From the NCBI GenBank assembly GCA_022822185.1, contig JAJECE010000128.1:1-47519 (forward strand): 47,519 nucleotides of DNA, in the 5' to 3' direction. This DNA comes from Rhodothermales bacterium (GTDB lineage Bacteria; Bacteroidota; Rhodothermia; Rhodothermales; Bin80). Positions 29,882 through 39,356 of this stretch are shown here, piece by piece; the first letter of the stretch is position 1; each line of letters starts with the position of its first letter. The notes under the pieces were generated by a model that saw nothing but the letters and a program-made list of their open reading frames with translations, did not search any database and was not told the DNA's origin. A program made the position numbers and the translations under genes.

Positions 29882-30742
29882 ATGCCCTGGTTCAAAAGGA
29901 CGAAAAAGGGGATCCTGACCAGTCGTAGTGGTCAACACGAGATGCCTGCCGGACAATGGCGGAAATGCCCGGCATGTACTGCCATCAACGCCGTCCGCGA
30001 ACTGGATGGGAATCTGAATATCTGCCCCAAGTGTGACTACCATGATCGCCTGGGCTCAAGTGAGTATTTTGCGCTGCTGCTTGACGACGGCTCCTGTGAG
30101 CTTCATGATCAGGATATTATTTCCACCGATCCTCTTGAATTTTCGGATCGCAAAAACTACTCTGACCGGCTTGAGAGTACACGAAAAAAAAGTGGACTGC
30201 CGGATGCAGTGCAGTCCGCAATCGGCAGGATGGAGCGGCATACTGTGTCGGTCGCAGCCATGGATTTCAGTTTCATTGGCGGCTCCATGGGATCCGTTGT
30301 TGGTGAAGTCATTGCCCGCACGATACGCAGAGGCGTACAGCAGAATATCCCCGTCATTGTCATTACACAAAGCGGGGGAGCCCGAATGATGGAGGGTGCC
30401 CTCAGCCTGATGCAAATGGCAAAAACCAGTGCACACCTCGCCCGGCTGCACGAAAAGGGGGTCCCCTATCTCTCCATCTTAACGAACCCGACCACCGGCG
30501 GTGTCACTGCATCTTTTGCCATGCTTGGCGATATTAATATCGCGGAACCGGGAGCACTCATCGGTTTCGCCGGTCCCCGTGTTATCCGCGAAACCATCGG
30601 GCAGGATCTCCCCAAAGGATTTCAGAGTTCCGAATTTCTCAAAGATCACGGCTTTGTAGATATGATTGTGGATCGACGAGAACTTCGTGCAACGTTGATC
30701 CATATTCTCAATCTGTTTCAGGAAGAACAATCCAGCCCTTAA
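29882..30742 (+). CDS. accD: Acetyl-CoA carboxylase carboxyltransferase subunit beta
   Basis: A 286-aa subunit that, with AccA, transfers CO2 from carboxybiotin to acetyl-CoA in fatty-acid synthesis. The N-terminal zinc ribbon is complete (Cys29, Cys32, Cys48, Cys51). The crotonase-like core shows GGSMGSVVGEVIAR, TQSGGARMMEGALSLMQMAKTSA, LTNPTTGGVTASFAMLGD and GFAGPRVIRETIGQDLPKGFQ. The length is normal. An A8 tract at about 30183-30190 leaves the frame intact. nagB starts 3 bases after the stop, so the two are probably co-transcribed. Confidence 0.95.
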   Translation: MPWFKRTKKGILTSRSGQHEMPAGQWRKCPACTAINAVRELDGNLNICPKCDYHDRLGSSEYFALLLDDGSCELHDQDIISTDPLEFSDRKNYSDRLESTRKKSGLPDAVQSAIGRMERHTVSVAAMDFSFIGGSMGSVVGEVIARTIRRGVQQNIPVIVITQSGGARMMEGALSLMQMAKTSAHLARLHEKGVPYLSILTNPTTGGVTASFAMLGDINIAEPGALIGFAGPRVIRETIGQDLPKGFQSSEFLKDHGFVDMIVDRRELRATLIHILNLFQEEQSSP

Positions 30743-30745
30743 CTG

Positions 30746-31468
30746 ATGATCATTGGACGTTGCGGAGACTACGAATCTGTCAGCCTATTTGCGGCCGACC
30801 TTATTGGCAGGGCAATCTCAAAAAAACCTCGCGGTGTTTTTGGATTTGCGACGGGAAGCACACCTGAAGGACTGTACAAGTTACTCGTTGCCCGTTATCA
30901 GCGCGGCGAGATCTCGTTTGATCAGATGACCACAGTAAACCTTGATGAATATGTTGGCCTTCCTCCCGGCCATGAGCAGTCCTACGCTGCGTTCATGCAG
31001 CAGCATCTTTTTGGGCAGGTCAATGTAAGGCCGGAGTCCATTCACTTTCCTGAAGCAGGTTCGGACCCTTCCGAATTTGATGAATTCATTCGAAATGCAG
31101 GAGGGATTGACCTGCAGATTCTGGGAATCGGTGCAAACGGTCATATCGGGTTTAATGAACCGGGATCTTCATTCCATTCCAGAACCAGGGTGGTGTCGCT
31201 TGCCGAGTCCACCATCCGGGATAATGCCCGTTTTTTTGATTCTCCAGATGACGTACCCCGTGAAGCAGTCACCATGGGGATCAAGACCATCATGAACGCT
31301 CGCAAGATCGTACTACTCGCCTCTGGAGCCGGCAAAGCCGATGCCGTTGCACGATGTCTGAGAGGCCCTCAAATCGAAGAGGTGCCCGGTAGCTGTCTGC
31401 AGGCACATCCCAATGTCACGGTGATTCTGGATCATGCTGCAGCTTCAAAGCTTAACGACAAAAACTAA
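30746..31468 (+). CDS. nagB: Glucosamine-6-phosphate deaminase
   Basis: A 240-aa enzyme of amino-sugar catabolism that converts glucosamine-6-phosphate to fructose-6-phosphate and ammonia. The motifs are all there: FGFATGSTPEGLY (phosphate loop), TVNLDEYVGL with the catalytic Asp, and LGIGANGHIGFNEPGSSFHSRT. It ends VPGSCLQAHPNVTVILD. It follows accD by three bases and precedes the DAHP synthase gene by 15 bases. An A7 tract in codons 25-27 (SKKP) does not break the frame. Confidence 0.93.
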   Translation: MIIGRCGDYESVSLFAADLIGRAISKKPRGVFGFATGSTPEGLYKLLVARYQRGEISFDQMTTVNLDEYVGLPPGHEQSYAAFMQQHLFGQVNVRPESIHFPEAGSDPSEFDEFIRNAGGIDLQILGIGANGHIGFNEPGSSFHSRTRVVSLAESTIRDNARFFDSPDDVPREAVTMGIKTIMNARKIVLLASGAGKADAVARCLRGPQIEEVPGSCLQAHPNVTVILDHAAASKLNDKN

Positions 31469-31483
31469 ATATCTGACTTAACT

Positions 31484-32605
31484 GTGATACTCATACTAGA
31501 AGCAAATACAGATCAGGAATCTGCGCAGTATGGACTTCTGGTGCGTTACCTGAGCTCGCTCATAAATATCACCTATGAGGTCCGGCATATCCAGGGGGCA
31601 AACCAGCGTTTGACCGAGATCTACCTGCTGGGAGACACCAAATCTCTCTCTATGGAATTCATGCGAAGCCTACCCTGCGTGCAGCGTGTGGTTCGTGTAC
31701 AGGAAGCCTACCGGATACTTGGTCGACATGGGCAGGAAGACTTCCCCCATCAGTTTGAATACAACAAGATCACCTTTGATCAGACCAGTCTCCACGTATT
31801 TGCGGGGCTGTGTGCCGTAGACACCCCGGAGCATGTGGAACTTATGATGAAGGCACTCAAGGAAAATGGGCAGGTCTGCACCCGTATGGGAGCGTACAAG
31901 CCGCGCACCAATCCCTACTCGTTCCAGGGACACGGAAAGGACTGTCTCCCTCATGTCTTTGAGTTGGCAGGCAAATACGGGATCCAGATTATTTGTATGG
32001 AGGTGACGCATGAATCGCACATTCAGGAGATTCACGAGGCACTTGAAGCGACCGGTCATCCTACCGGGGTCATGCTTCAGATCGGAACCCGAAATACGCA
32101 AAATTTTGAACTGCTCAAGTGTGCGGGCCGTCAGGATGACTATCCTGTTCTGATCAAGCGGGGATTTGGGATCACCCTAAATGAATCTCTCAATGCCGCG
32201 GAATATCTGGCCAGTGAGGGAAACCGGCGGATCATCTTCGCCCTGCGCGGAATGAAAACCAATCTTGGCGACCCCCATCGAAATTTTGTTGACTTCACCC
32301 ATGTACCGGTAGTCCATCGGCTGACCCGAATGCCGGTTTGTATTGATCCATCCCACTCTGTAGGCAGTCGGCAAAAAAGTCCTGATGGACTCATGGATGT
32401 CATGCATGCAACGGCACAGGGAGTCATTGCCGGAGCAAACATGATCCTTGTAGATTTTCATCCGAATCCCGCAAAAGCGCTGGTGGATGGCCCTCAGGCA
32501 CTGCGTCTGGACGAACTCCCCTTCTTTCTGGAAGATATTCAGATTGCGCGGGATGCCTATCTGAAGCGCGTTGAGCTGGTTCAATCCCGGCAAGCGTCCA
32601 CATAA
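31484..32605 (+). CDS. 3-Deoxy-7-phosphoheptulonate synthase (DAHP synthase, type I-beta-like)
   Basis: A 373-aa enzyme (GTG start) that joins phosphoenolpyruvate and erythrose-4-phosphate at the entry to the shikimate pathway. A roughly 95-residue N-terminal domain precedes the barrel. The barrel shows FAGLCAVDTPEH, RMGAYKPRTNPYSFQGHG, IGTRNTQNFELL, LIKRGFG, the IDPSHSVG strand, and DFHPNPAKALVDGPQAL. Some positions depart from the common type I-beta sequence: FAGLC instead of AGPC and DFHPNP instead of EVHPNP, so a paralogue with altered metal or substrate site is possible. The 3' end overlaps the convergent pepF gene by 25 bases. Confidence 0.85.
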   Translation: MILILEANTDQESAQYGLLVRYLSSLINITYEVRHIQGANQRLTEIYLLGDTKSLSMEFMRSLPCVQRVVRVQEAYRILGRHGQEDFPHQFEYNKITFDQTSLHVFAGLCAVDTPEHVELMMKALKENGQVCTRMGAYKPRTNPYSFQGHGKDCLPHVFELAGKYGIQIICMEVTHESHIQEIHEALEATGHPTGVMLQIGTRNTQNFELLKCAGRQDDYPVLIKRGFGITLNESLNAAEYLASEGNRRIIFALRGMKTNLGDPHRNFVDFTHVPVVHRLTRMPVCIDPSHSVGSRQKSPDGLMDVMHATAQGVIAGANMILVDFHPNPAKALVDGPQALRLDELPFFLEDIQIARDAYLKRVELVQSRQAST

Positions 32606-34395
32606 CTGGTCTCCGCCTGCGCAATCAGTTTCTCAATCTCACCGAGTCCTTTGTCCCAGAACTCCGGGTCATGTAAATCAACTCCCAGCCGGCCAACAAG
32701 GATATGAGGCCAGTCAGATCCACCTGCCCGCATCAGTGCAATGTATTGGTCCGGGAATTCATCGGGAGATTCAAGATAGCGTGTATACAAGGCCAGAACT
32801 AGCAGTTCCCCGAATGCATACGCGTAAACGTATCCCGGAGTATGCAAAAAATGCGGAATATAACTCCACCAACTACAGTACTGCTCCGTGAGGATCACGC
32901 TGTCACCAAACATTTCGGATTGCGTGGTCATCCAGTACTCTGCAAATTTATCGGAAGACAATTCTCCCTGCTCCCGCCTTGCGGTATGAATCGTATGCTC
33001 AAAACGGTTCATGGACACCTGACGAAAAACGGTTGCCATGGTATCATCAATCTTGCTGATCAGAAGTGCCAGTCGATTCTGTGGATCCGTCTCCTTCGCC
33101 AATAATCGCTGAAAGGTAAGCATCTCTCCGAACACTGAGGCCGTCTCCGCCGTTGTCAGCGGAGTGGATGCCTGCAGATAGCCCTGCTCCCTTGAAAGAA
33201 ACTGATGCACGCCATGCCCAAGTTCATGTGCCAGGGTTTGTACATCTCTGGCCCGTCCGGCATAATTGAGCAATACGTATGGATGTACGCTCGGAACCGC
33301 ACCGTGGCTGAACGCTCCCCCCTGTTTTCCTTCCTGAATCGGTGCGTCAATCCAGTTCTCTTCAAAAAAACGCTCCGCAACTTCCGCCAGAAGCGGATGA
33401 AATCCTCCATAACTCTCCAGGGTAATCTGCCGGGCATCCTCCCAGGAGTAAAACGTATGACTTTCTCCGACAGGTGCATACCGGTCATAATCGTAGAGCG
33501 GGTGGATTCCCAGAACCTTGCTCTTCAGTCCATAATAACGGCGAACCAGATCATAGCGACTTACGACCGACTGAATTAATGCCTCTGCCGTTTCATCTGC
33601 AATCTGGTTCCCCAGGTTGCGGGACTTGAGCCAGTGGGGCAATCCCCGCATGCGGTCAAGCGTGGCCTTGTCCCCCAGAAGCGTATTGAAAATAAAGGTG
33701 AGCGTGTGTTCATTCACCGCAAGTCCTCTGGAGAAACTTTCCGCTGCATCTTTGCGCAGTTCCCGATCAGGGGCATGAAGTTTTGTGAGCAGATGCTGCT
33801 GTGATAATTCCTCTCCGCGGAGAAAGAATCGCATCCTGCTGATGGTCTCCGTGAAGTAACGCATCCAGGCAGATTTTCCGGTTACGCCCATCTCTGCCAG
33901 CACCTTTTCCTCTGCCTCGGAAAGAGTATAATCCCTCAGAAGCCGTTCACATTCCAGAAAATGACGGTAGTGTGCAAGTTCGTCATCCTGCATGAGCATC
34001 TGCGCATGATCATCGTCTATCCGCATCCACTCCAGCCCGAAAAAAAGCAGGTTCTTGGTGATCTGGGTTGAGCATTCACGAACATGTTGCAGAAGTGCTC
34101 CACGTTCTGGATCAACGGTTGCAGTAGACCAGAAGAGATAGGCATACGTTATGATCCGACCATCCCGCTCCTGGATCTGCTCATACTCAGAGAGTGCTTC
34201 TTTCATCTGTACCGCGTTCAGACTTTCAACCCTGCCTCTCCAGGATCTGCAAAACTTTTCTGCATCGAGAATCAATGTTTCCAGATCCCCGCGCAACGCA
34301 GACTCACTCGGATAGAGATGGGATAAATCCCATCGCACAGTCTCGGCTCCGGTTGGTTTCATTTTGTTCACCTTTTGGTAAAGTGTAAACGACAT
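32581..34395 (-). CDS. pepF: Oligoendopeptidase F (M3 family metallopeptidase)
   Basis: A 604-aa cytoplasmic zinc peptidase of the M3B/PepF family. The active site HELGHGVHQFLS lies near residue 389 and the third zinc ligand is expected in the TTAETASVFGEML helix (E about 30 residues on). The N-terminal helical domain begins WDLSHLYPSESAL. The C terminus carries the conserved PHFLHTPGYVYAYAFGELLVLALY. The length matches the family (about 600 aa). It degrades short peptides. A second in-frame Met at residue 12 could also be the start. Confidence 0.93.
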   Translation of the reverse strand: MSFTLYQKVNKMKPTGAETVRWDLSHLYPSESALRGDLETLILDAEKFCRSWRGRVESLNAVQMKEALSEYEQIQERDGRIITYAYLFWSTATVDPERGALLQHVRECSTQITKNLLFFGLEWMRIDDDHAQMLMQDDELAHYRHFLECERLLRDYTLSEAEEKVLAEMGVTGKSAWMRYFTETISRMRFFLRGEELSQQHLLTKLHAPDRELRKDAAESFSRGLAVNEHTLTFIFNTLLGDKATLDRMRGLPHWLKSRNLGNQIADETAEALIQSVVSRYDLVRRYYGLKSKVLGIHPLYDYDRYAPVGESHTFYSWEDARQITLESYGGFHPLLAEVAERFFEENWIDAPIQEGKQGGAFSHGAVPSVHPYVLLNYAGRARDVQTLAHELGHGVHQFLSREQGYLQASTPLTTAETASVFGEMLTFQRLLAKETDPQNRLALLISKIDDTMATVFRQVSMNRFEHTIHTARREQGELSSDKFAEYWMTTQSEMFGDSVILTEQYCSWWSYIPHFLHTPGYVYAYAFGELLVLALYTRYLESPDEFPDQYIALMRAGGSDWPHILVGRLGVDLHDPEFWDKGLGEIEKLIAQAETSYVDACRD

Positions 34396-34453
34396 GGAAC
34401 TCTGACTGCCACAAATTGTTGTATCCCGCCCAAGCCATCCAACACAATTTTTG

Positions 34454-34774
34454 ATGTCCTATCAGTCCATTGACTCGGTAAAAGATTTTGCTGCCGCCCT
34501 GAAACGGTCCAATTCCGAGACAGTCGCCGTTTTCAAGCATAGTTCTACCTGCGACCTCTCCGCCACAGCAAAAAAGGAAATGGCAAACGTTCACATCCCG
34601 GTCTTCGAACTTGTTGTTCAGACTGCGCGTCCGTTATCCAATCATATTGAATCACATTTTGGAATCCGGCATGAATCGCCCCAGGTGATTTTAATTTCTC
34701 AGGGCACACCAATTTATCATGCATCCCACCGGGCAGTAACTGCAGACAGCATTCACAGGGAGGCAGCAAAATAG
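34454..34774 (+). CDS. ytxJ: Monothiol bacilliredoxin (YtxJ/BrxC family)
   Basis: A 106-aa thioredoxin-fold protein with the family pattern VAVFKHSSTCDLSATAKKEM: the single Cys of TCxxS replaces the CxxC of thioredoxins. It also has the later HFGIRHESPQVILI strand and the GTPIYHASHRAVTADSI end. The ATG at 34454 is chosen because it starts MSYQSIDSV as in relatives; a TTG at 34451 precedes it. In Firmicutes the family removes bacillithiol from proteins; whether this host makes bacillithiol is not visible here. Confidence 0.8.
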   Translation: MSYQSIDSVKDFAAALKRSNSETVAVFKHSSTCDLSATAKKEMANVHIPVFELVVQTARPLSNHIESHFGIRHESPQVILISQGTPIYHASHRAVTADSIHREAAK

Positions 34775-34810
34775 AAGGGTTGCGTCAAGCATCCCATACA
34801 GTGTCAATCC

Positions 34811-34839
34811 ATGGCCCCGTATTCCGGATTGGGGGCCAT
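34811..34839 (+). terminator. Possible hairpin after ytxJ
   Basis: ATGGCCCC at 34811-34818 and GGGGCCAT at 34832-34839 pair perfectly around a 13-base loop, 37 bases after the ytxJ stop. No T run follows, so it may be a weak terminator or an mRNA element. Confidence 0.35.
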
Positions 34840-34902
34840 CCATTGCCCTTTGTCTTGGTTTCCATTTCAGTCCGATAAAGTTGATTATCAATCAGTTTTT
34901 CG

Positions 34903-35574
34903 ATGCTTCTTATTCCATTTGCATACAGCAAGGCATTAGGGCGTTATGTATGTCCCGACGAAGTCGATCAGGGGCTCAAATGTGAGTGTATTTGTACGGA
35001 ATGCGGGAAAGCCCTGATTGCAAAGCAGGGCGAGACTCTACGGTGGCACTTTGCTCATCAAAGCGATTCAGGTTGTGGCGGGGAGGGCATGGTTCATAAG
35101 CTGGCAAAGGAATGCTTGAAAGAATCGGTTACTAAATTCATGAGATTTCCACACGATAAGGAAAGAGATCCTGACAGTAAATATACCTTGGCTAAGATTG
35201 AATCGGTAAAGATCGAGGTTTGGATGCAACGAGCAAATCGGCGAGTAGACGCTGGCGTTCTTTTTGGTATTTACGAAAAAGAGAGTGATCTCTGGACACT
35301 AGTTACGCATTTCAAGGCAGTTATAGAGATTTGTGTCACGAATCCGAAAGATAAATCATATATTAGTGACATGAGCAATTACAGCATACCGGTATTGGAG
35401 ATGAGGTTGAATCAGGAAGAAATTTTACGAAGGGCAATAAATCAGTTATCAAAGTCCGCTGATCCCGTAAAATCCTCTATGAAGATCCATTTACTGAATG
35501 CATGGAAAAGTTCGTGTAAAAAAGAATGGATTATCAGGAATGGTCTCCCCTCACTATTTAGAAATTGCATCTAA
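34903..35574 (+). CDS. Competence CoiA-like family protein
   Basis: A 223-aa protein. The N terminus matches the CoiA zinc-binding module: CICTECGKALIAKQGETLRWHFAHQSDSGCG, with HFAH after the two CxxC-type cysteines. A PD-(D/E)XK-like stretch follows (IEVWMQRANRRVDAGVLFG ... KAVIEICVT). CoiA proteins aid DNA processing during natural transformation, and shorter CoiA-like proteins also occur in mobile or defence contexts. This one is much shorter than CoiA of Firmicutes. It is AT-richer than the neighbours and stands alone, with about 500 empty bases after it, which suggests acquisition. Confidence 0.65.
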   Translation: MLLIPFAYSKALGRYVCPDEVDQGLKCECICTECGKALIAKQGETLRWHFAHQSDSGCGGEGMVHKLAKECLKESVTKFMRFPHDKERDPDSKYTLAKIESVKIEVWMQRANRRVDAGVLFGIYEKESDLWTLVTHFKAVIEICVTNPKDKSYISDMSNYSIPVLEMRLNQEEILRRAINQLSKSADPVKSSMKIHLLNAWKSSCKKEWIIRNGLPSLFRNCI

Positions 35575-36083
35575 CTCAGCGAAGTTAGGGGCTGTTTTAA
35601 TTATAAAGACGTATAGAGCACCGTGTTAGACGGGAAACAAGTTACCTCGTGATACTGTTGGATCCGTGAATTGCATCGGTCTTGTCGCCTAATAATTTGC
35701 ACTGTGATCCCTGTGCGGACATGTGTGGGGTATTACTGAGCAAGTCTCCGTCTTCTACTTAGATCATTAACGACTATGACAGCCGGAGCATCCCCCCACC
35801 ATTTCCCTATTGTTAAGCACTAAACGAATCGCTGTTAGCCGATACTGGGTGTGCGCTCTGGCTTCGAATGAAAACGTTTTCATTTGAAGCCAGAGAATCT
35901 GAACCATCATTTCGTCGGGATTATTTGGGGCTATGAAGATCCCAACTACAGATTCATCGGAATTCAGGAACGGAATCGGCCTGCCTGATCTGGATGAGGT
36001 CAGCGGACATGCTTACAGATCTCCACATGTGCGGCACCGTTCCTTATGGGGCATAGAGTCCAGACTTTGTGATCTAAAACGGC
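35575..36083. other. Intergenic region with a 40-bp palindrome
   Basis: No gene is supported. A 59-codon plus-strand frame from the ATG at 35934 ends inside the fdxA 3' end and shows no motif. The region is dominated by the palindrome at 35856-35895, listed separately. Confidence 0.4.
35856..35895. promoter_or_regulatory. 40-bp near-perfect palindrome (operator or stem-loop)
   Basis: Two 20-base arms, 35856-35875 and 35876-35895, are inverted copies with a single mismatch and no spacer. The core ATGAAAACGTTTTCAT fits the general shape of LacI/GalR-family operators with a central CG. No regulator gene lies nearby and no T tract follows, so an operator, a cruciform or a mobile-element relic are all open. 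Confidence 0.5.
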
Positions 36084-36425
36084 TCAATCCCCTGCGCCGG
36101 GATTGGGACTGAAATACTCCTCAAACTTATCCGTCTTAAGTGCAAATTCTTTGTGGTCTGGCGCAGGCTCTTTCATCCGGGTGACATTCGGCCAGACCCT
36201 GGAATACTTTGCATTGATCTTCAACCATTTTGAATCCGCTTCATCCTCAATTTCCGGTTTGATCGCCTCCACCGGGCATTCAGGTTCGCAGGCAGCACAA
36301 TCAATGCATTCATCCGGATGAATAACGAGCATATTTTCGCCCTCATAAAAACAATCGACCGGACACACTTCCACACAATCCATGTGTTTGCATCGAATGC
36401 AGGAATCCATTACAATAAAGGTCAT
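36084..36425 (-). CDS. fdxA: 7Fe ferredoxin (3Fe-4S/4Fe-4S), FdxA type
   Basis: A 113-aa electron carrier. Cysteines at 9, 12, 17 and 21 ([15 protein letters not shown]) and at 40, 43, 46 and 50 ([13 protein letters not shown]) give the two-cluster pattern of the FdxA family. The family sequence [23 protein letters not shown] is nearly invariant here, and the tail [23 protein letters not shown] matches long-tailed FdxA. A downstream plus-strand stretch shows no convergent gene. Confidence is high because length, motif spacing and tail all agree. Confidence 0.95.
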   Translation of the reverse strand: MTFIVMDSCIRCKHMDCVEVCPVDCFYEGENMLVIHPDECIDCAACEPECPVEAIKPEIEDEADSKWLKINAKYSRVWPNVTRMKEPAPDHKEFALKTDKFEEYFSPNPGAGD

Positions 36426-36641
36426 GGGTATGATAAGTTGGGGACTTGGCTGGTTTCTGCTGGAATAGCCCGTGTACTCGGCGATGGATTAAGGGTTACC
36501 TGCAAATCGCAAATATTCGGGGAGATCGAATCCATGAATATAGGCCGAGCGTGACGGGTGCACGGAATTTGCACCACAGCTTCAACACCTGGAACACCAG
36601 GATTTTTTTGAGAAACAGATGTTGCCCCTACGTCGCTAATC

Positions 36642-39272
36642 TCAATCTGACACATTTCCCGTGACCTCCGGATCGTAATTGAGTATAGGACCTAGCCAGC
36701 GTTCGGCAATTCGAAGTTCCATCCCCTTCCGCTTCGCATAGTCCTTCACCTGATCACGATCAATCCGTCCAACCACAAAGTAGGCACTCTCTGGATGCGC
36801 CAGATACAGTCCGGATACCGAGGCCGCCGGTCGCATCGCATAACTGGAGGTCAGCGTCATCCCGATTCGATTTGCTTCAAGCAGGCGGAAGATGGTCTCC
36901 TTCTCCGTATGATCCGGCTGACAGGGGTAGCCGGGCGCAGGACGGATACCGGTATAGGCTTCTTTGATCAATGACTCATTATCAAAATTCTCATCCGAGG
37001 CATACCCCCACAATTCTTTGCGTACACGCTCATGCATATACTCGGCCATCGCCTCTGCGAACCGGTCCGCGAGGGATTTGACCATGATTGCGGAATAATC
37101 ATCGGCTTCCGCCTCAAAAACTTCCGCAATTCGCTCTGCCTCCGCCCCCGAGGTGACTGCAAACGCTCCGATATGATCTTCTGCCTCCGCCACAAAATCA
37201 GCCAGCGCAAAATTGGCCCGCTGATTGTTTTTAACCACCTGCTGACGCAGGGTATAGAAGGTATCCCCGGTATCAAGCCGGATATCGTCTCCATTCCGTG
37301 AAGCGCCCCAAAATCCAATAACCGCTCTGGGTGTGAACCAATTCTGATCAAGAATTTTCTCCATCATTGCCTGGGTATCATTCCACAAATCTTGCGCCGC
37401 TTTGCCAATCACTTCATCTTCCAGGATTTTGGGGTAGCGCCCGGCCAGATTCCATGTAATGAAATAAGGGGTCCAGTCAATGTATTCTGTGAGTTTTTTA
37501 AGATCAATATCCTCAAATATTTTTGTACCGGTAAAGCTTGGGGCCTGTGGTACAGGCGCCGTTAACTTGTGCGCGTGTTGCCGTGCCATTTCAATGGAAT
37601 GGCGTGGCCTTGACGGGCCACCGGATCGGCGGTCACGCATCCGCTGATACCTAGACTTGATGGTATCCACAAATAACGGACGCTCTTCCTCCGAGAGCAG
37701 AGAGGAAACTACTCCAATTGCCCGACTGGCATCACGCACATGGATCGCCGGCCCATTACTGCGTACCGGATCAATCTTTACGGCCGTATGCGCAGGGGAT
37801 GTCGTTGCTCCCCCAATAAGCAGGGGCTGTTTCATACCCAGGCGTTGCATTTCGCGTGCAACATAGACCATCTCATCCAAACTTGGCGTGATCAGCCCGG
37901 AGAGACCAATAATATCCGCATTCTCCTTCTTCGCCTCTGTGAGGATCGCTTCACAGGGAACCATAACCCCCATGTCAACGATCTCATAGCCGTTACATGC
38001 GAGTACGACGCCGACGATATTTTTACCAATATCATGCACATCTCCCTTAACGGTTGCCATAAGCACCTTTCCATTGGAAACATCGACCGTACCCAGTTCT
38101 TCTTTTTCGGCCTGCATAAACGGGTCCAGGTAAGCCACCGCCGCTTTCATGACGCGGGCGGACTTCACAACCTGAGGCAGAAACATTTTCCCCGAGCCAA
38201 ACAGATCCCCCACAACATTCATTCCATCCATGAGCGGCCCTTCAATCACATGTAAAGGGCGCTCTGCGGCGGCCCGCGCCTCCTCAGTATCCTGAATAAT
38301 GAATTCAGTGATGCCGTTTACAAGTGCATACTCAAGTCGTTTTCCAACAGCAAAGGTACGCCAGGAAAGATCTTTCTTTATGGATTTTCCTTTTTGTCCC
38401 CGGAACTGTTCCGCATAATCAACCAGTGCCTCCGTTGCATTCTCATTCCGGTTCAGAATCACATCCTCCACCAGTTTGCGCAGTTTTAACTCAATCTCAT
38501 CATAGATATCAAGTTGACCGGCATTCACAATGCCCATATCCATCCCCGCAGGGATTGCATGATACAGAAAGACCGAGTGCATTGCCCGACGAACCGTTTC
38601 ATTACCCCGAAAACTGAACGACACATTTGAGAGCCCTCCCGATATATGACAACCGGGGCATGTCTTGCGGATAACTCTTGCCGCCTCAATAAAATCAACT
38701 GCGTAATTATTATGCTCTCGAATTCCTGTCGCAACGGCAAAAATATTCGGATCAAAAATGATGTCTTCGGCAGGGAAGCCGATTTCTTCGGTCAGAATTT
38801 TGAAGGCTCGCTGACATATCTCAATCTTACGCGGGGCGGTGTCTGCCTGTCCTGCCTCATCAAACGCCATCACGATAACGGCTGCACCATAAGAAAGGCA
38901 GATGCGTGCCTGTCTGCAAAATTGCTCTTCTCCCTCTTTCAATGAAATCGAATTAACGATGGCTTTTCCCTGTACACATTTGAGCCCTGCCTCGATCACT
39001 TCCCATTTTGAACTATCAATCATGACAGGCACCCGGGCAATATCAGGCTCGGCAGCAATCAGATTAAGAAAGGTTTGCATGGCCCGGCTCCCATCCAGCA
39101 TTCCCTCATCCATGTTCACATCAATGATCTGTGCCCCATTCTCAACCTGCTGACGGGCAACCTCTACGGCGGTGGCATAATCCCCATTCTTGATCAGTCT
39201 CCGAAACTTGGCCGAGCCTGTTACATTGGTCCGTTCACCAACGTTTATAAATGTCTGGGCGGCGGTACTCAT
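36642..39272 (-). CDS. metH: Methionine synthase, pterin/cobalamin/reactivation half (split MetH)
   Basis: An 876-aa protein covering the folate-, cobalamin- and SAM-binding modules of MetH. Residues about 5-300 are the pterin-binding domain ([34 protein letters not shown]). A cap and Rossmann B12 domain follow with DVHDIGKN (the His that coordinates cobalt, near residue 413) and [13 protein letters not shown]. The C-terminal activation domain has [15 protein letters not shown] and [16 protein letters not shown]. The homocysteine-binding N-terminal domain is missing and is supplied by the separate gene 84 bases upstream. Split MetH is known from Bacteroidota. It transfers methyl from methyl-THF to homocysteine together with that partner. 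Confidence 0.93.
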   Translation of the reverse strand: MSTAAQTFINVGERTNVTGSAKFRRLIKNGDYATAVEVARQQVENGAQIIDVNMDEGMLDGSRAMQTFLNLIAAEPDIARVPVMIDSSKWEVIEAGLKCVQGKAIVNSISLKEGEEQFCRQARICLSYGAAVIVMAFDEAGQADTAPRKIEICQRAFKILTEEIGFPAEDIIFDPNIFAVATGIREHNNYAVDFIEAARVIRKTCPGCHISGGLSNVSFSFRGNETVRRAMHSVFLYHAIPAGMDMGIVNAGQLDIYDEIELKLRKLVEDVILNRNENATEALVDYAEQFRGQKGKSIKKDLSWRTFAVGKRLEYALVNGITEFIIQDTEEARAAAERPLHVIEGPLMDGMNVVGDLFGSGKMFLPQVVKSARVMKAAVAYLDPFMQAEKEELGTVDVSNGKVLMATVKGDVHDIGKNIVGVVLACNGYEIVDMGVMVPCEAILTEAKKENADIIGLSGLITPSLDEMVYVAREMQRLGMKQPLLIGGATTSPAHTAVKIDPVRSNGPAIHVRDASRAIGVVSSLLSEEERPLFVDTIKSRYQRMRDRRSGGPSRPRHSIEMARQHAHKLTAPVPQAPSFTGTKIFEDIDLKKLTEYIDWTPYFITWNLAGRYPKILEDEVIGKAAQDLWNDTQAMMEKILDQNWFTPRAVIGFWGASRNGDDIRLDTGDTFYTLRQQVVKNNQRANFALADFVAEAEDHIGAFAVTSGAEAERIAEVFEAEADDYSAIMVKSLADRFAEAMAEYMHERVRKELWGYASDENFDNESLIKEAYTGIRPAPGYPCQPDHTEKETIFRLLEANRIGMTLTSSYAMRPAASVSGLYLAHPESAYFVVGRIDRDQVKDYAKRKGMELRIAERWLGPILNYDPEVTGNVSD

Positions 39273-39356
39273 TCCATGCCTTGATCTTTACTTGCCTGGA
39301 GACACTTGAGGTAGCAATCATAATTAGTTACCCTATTTGCCATAGCAATCCTTGAT

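Noticed and set aside
35934..36113. 59-codon plus-strand frame after the palindrome
   Set aside because: It overlaps the end of fdxA and shows no recognisable sequence or ribosome site.
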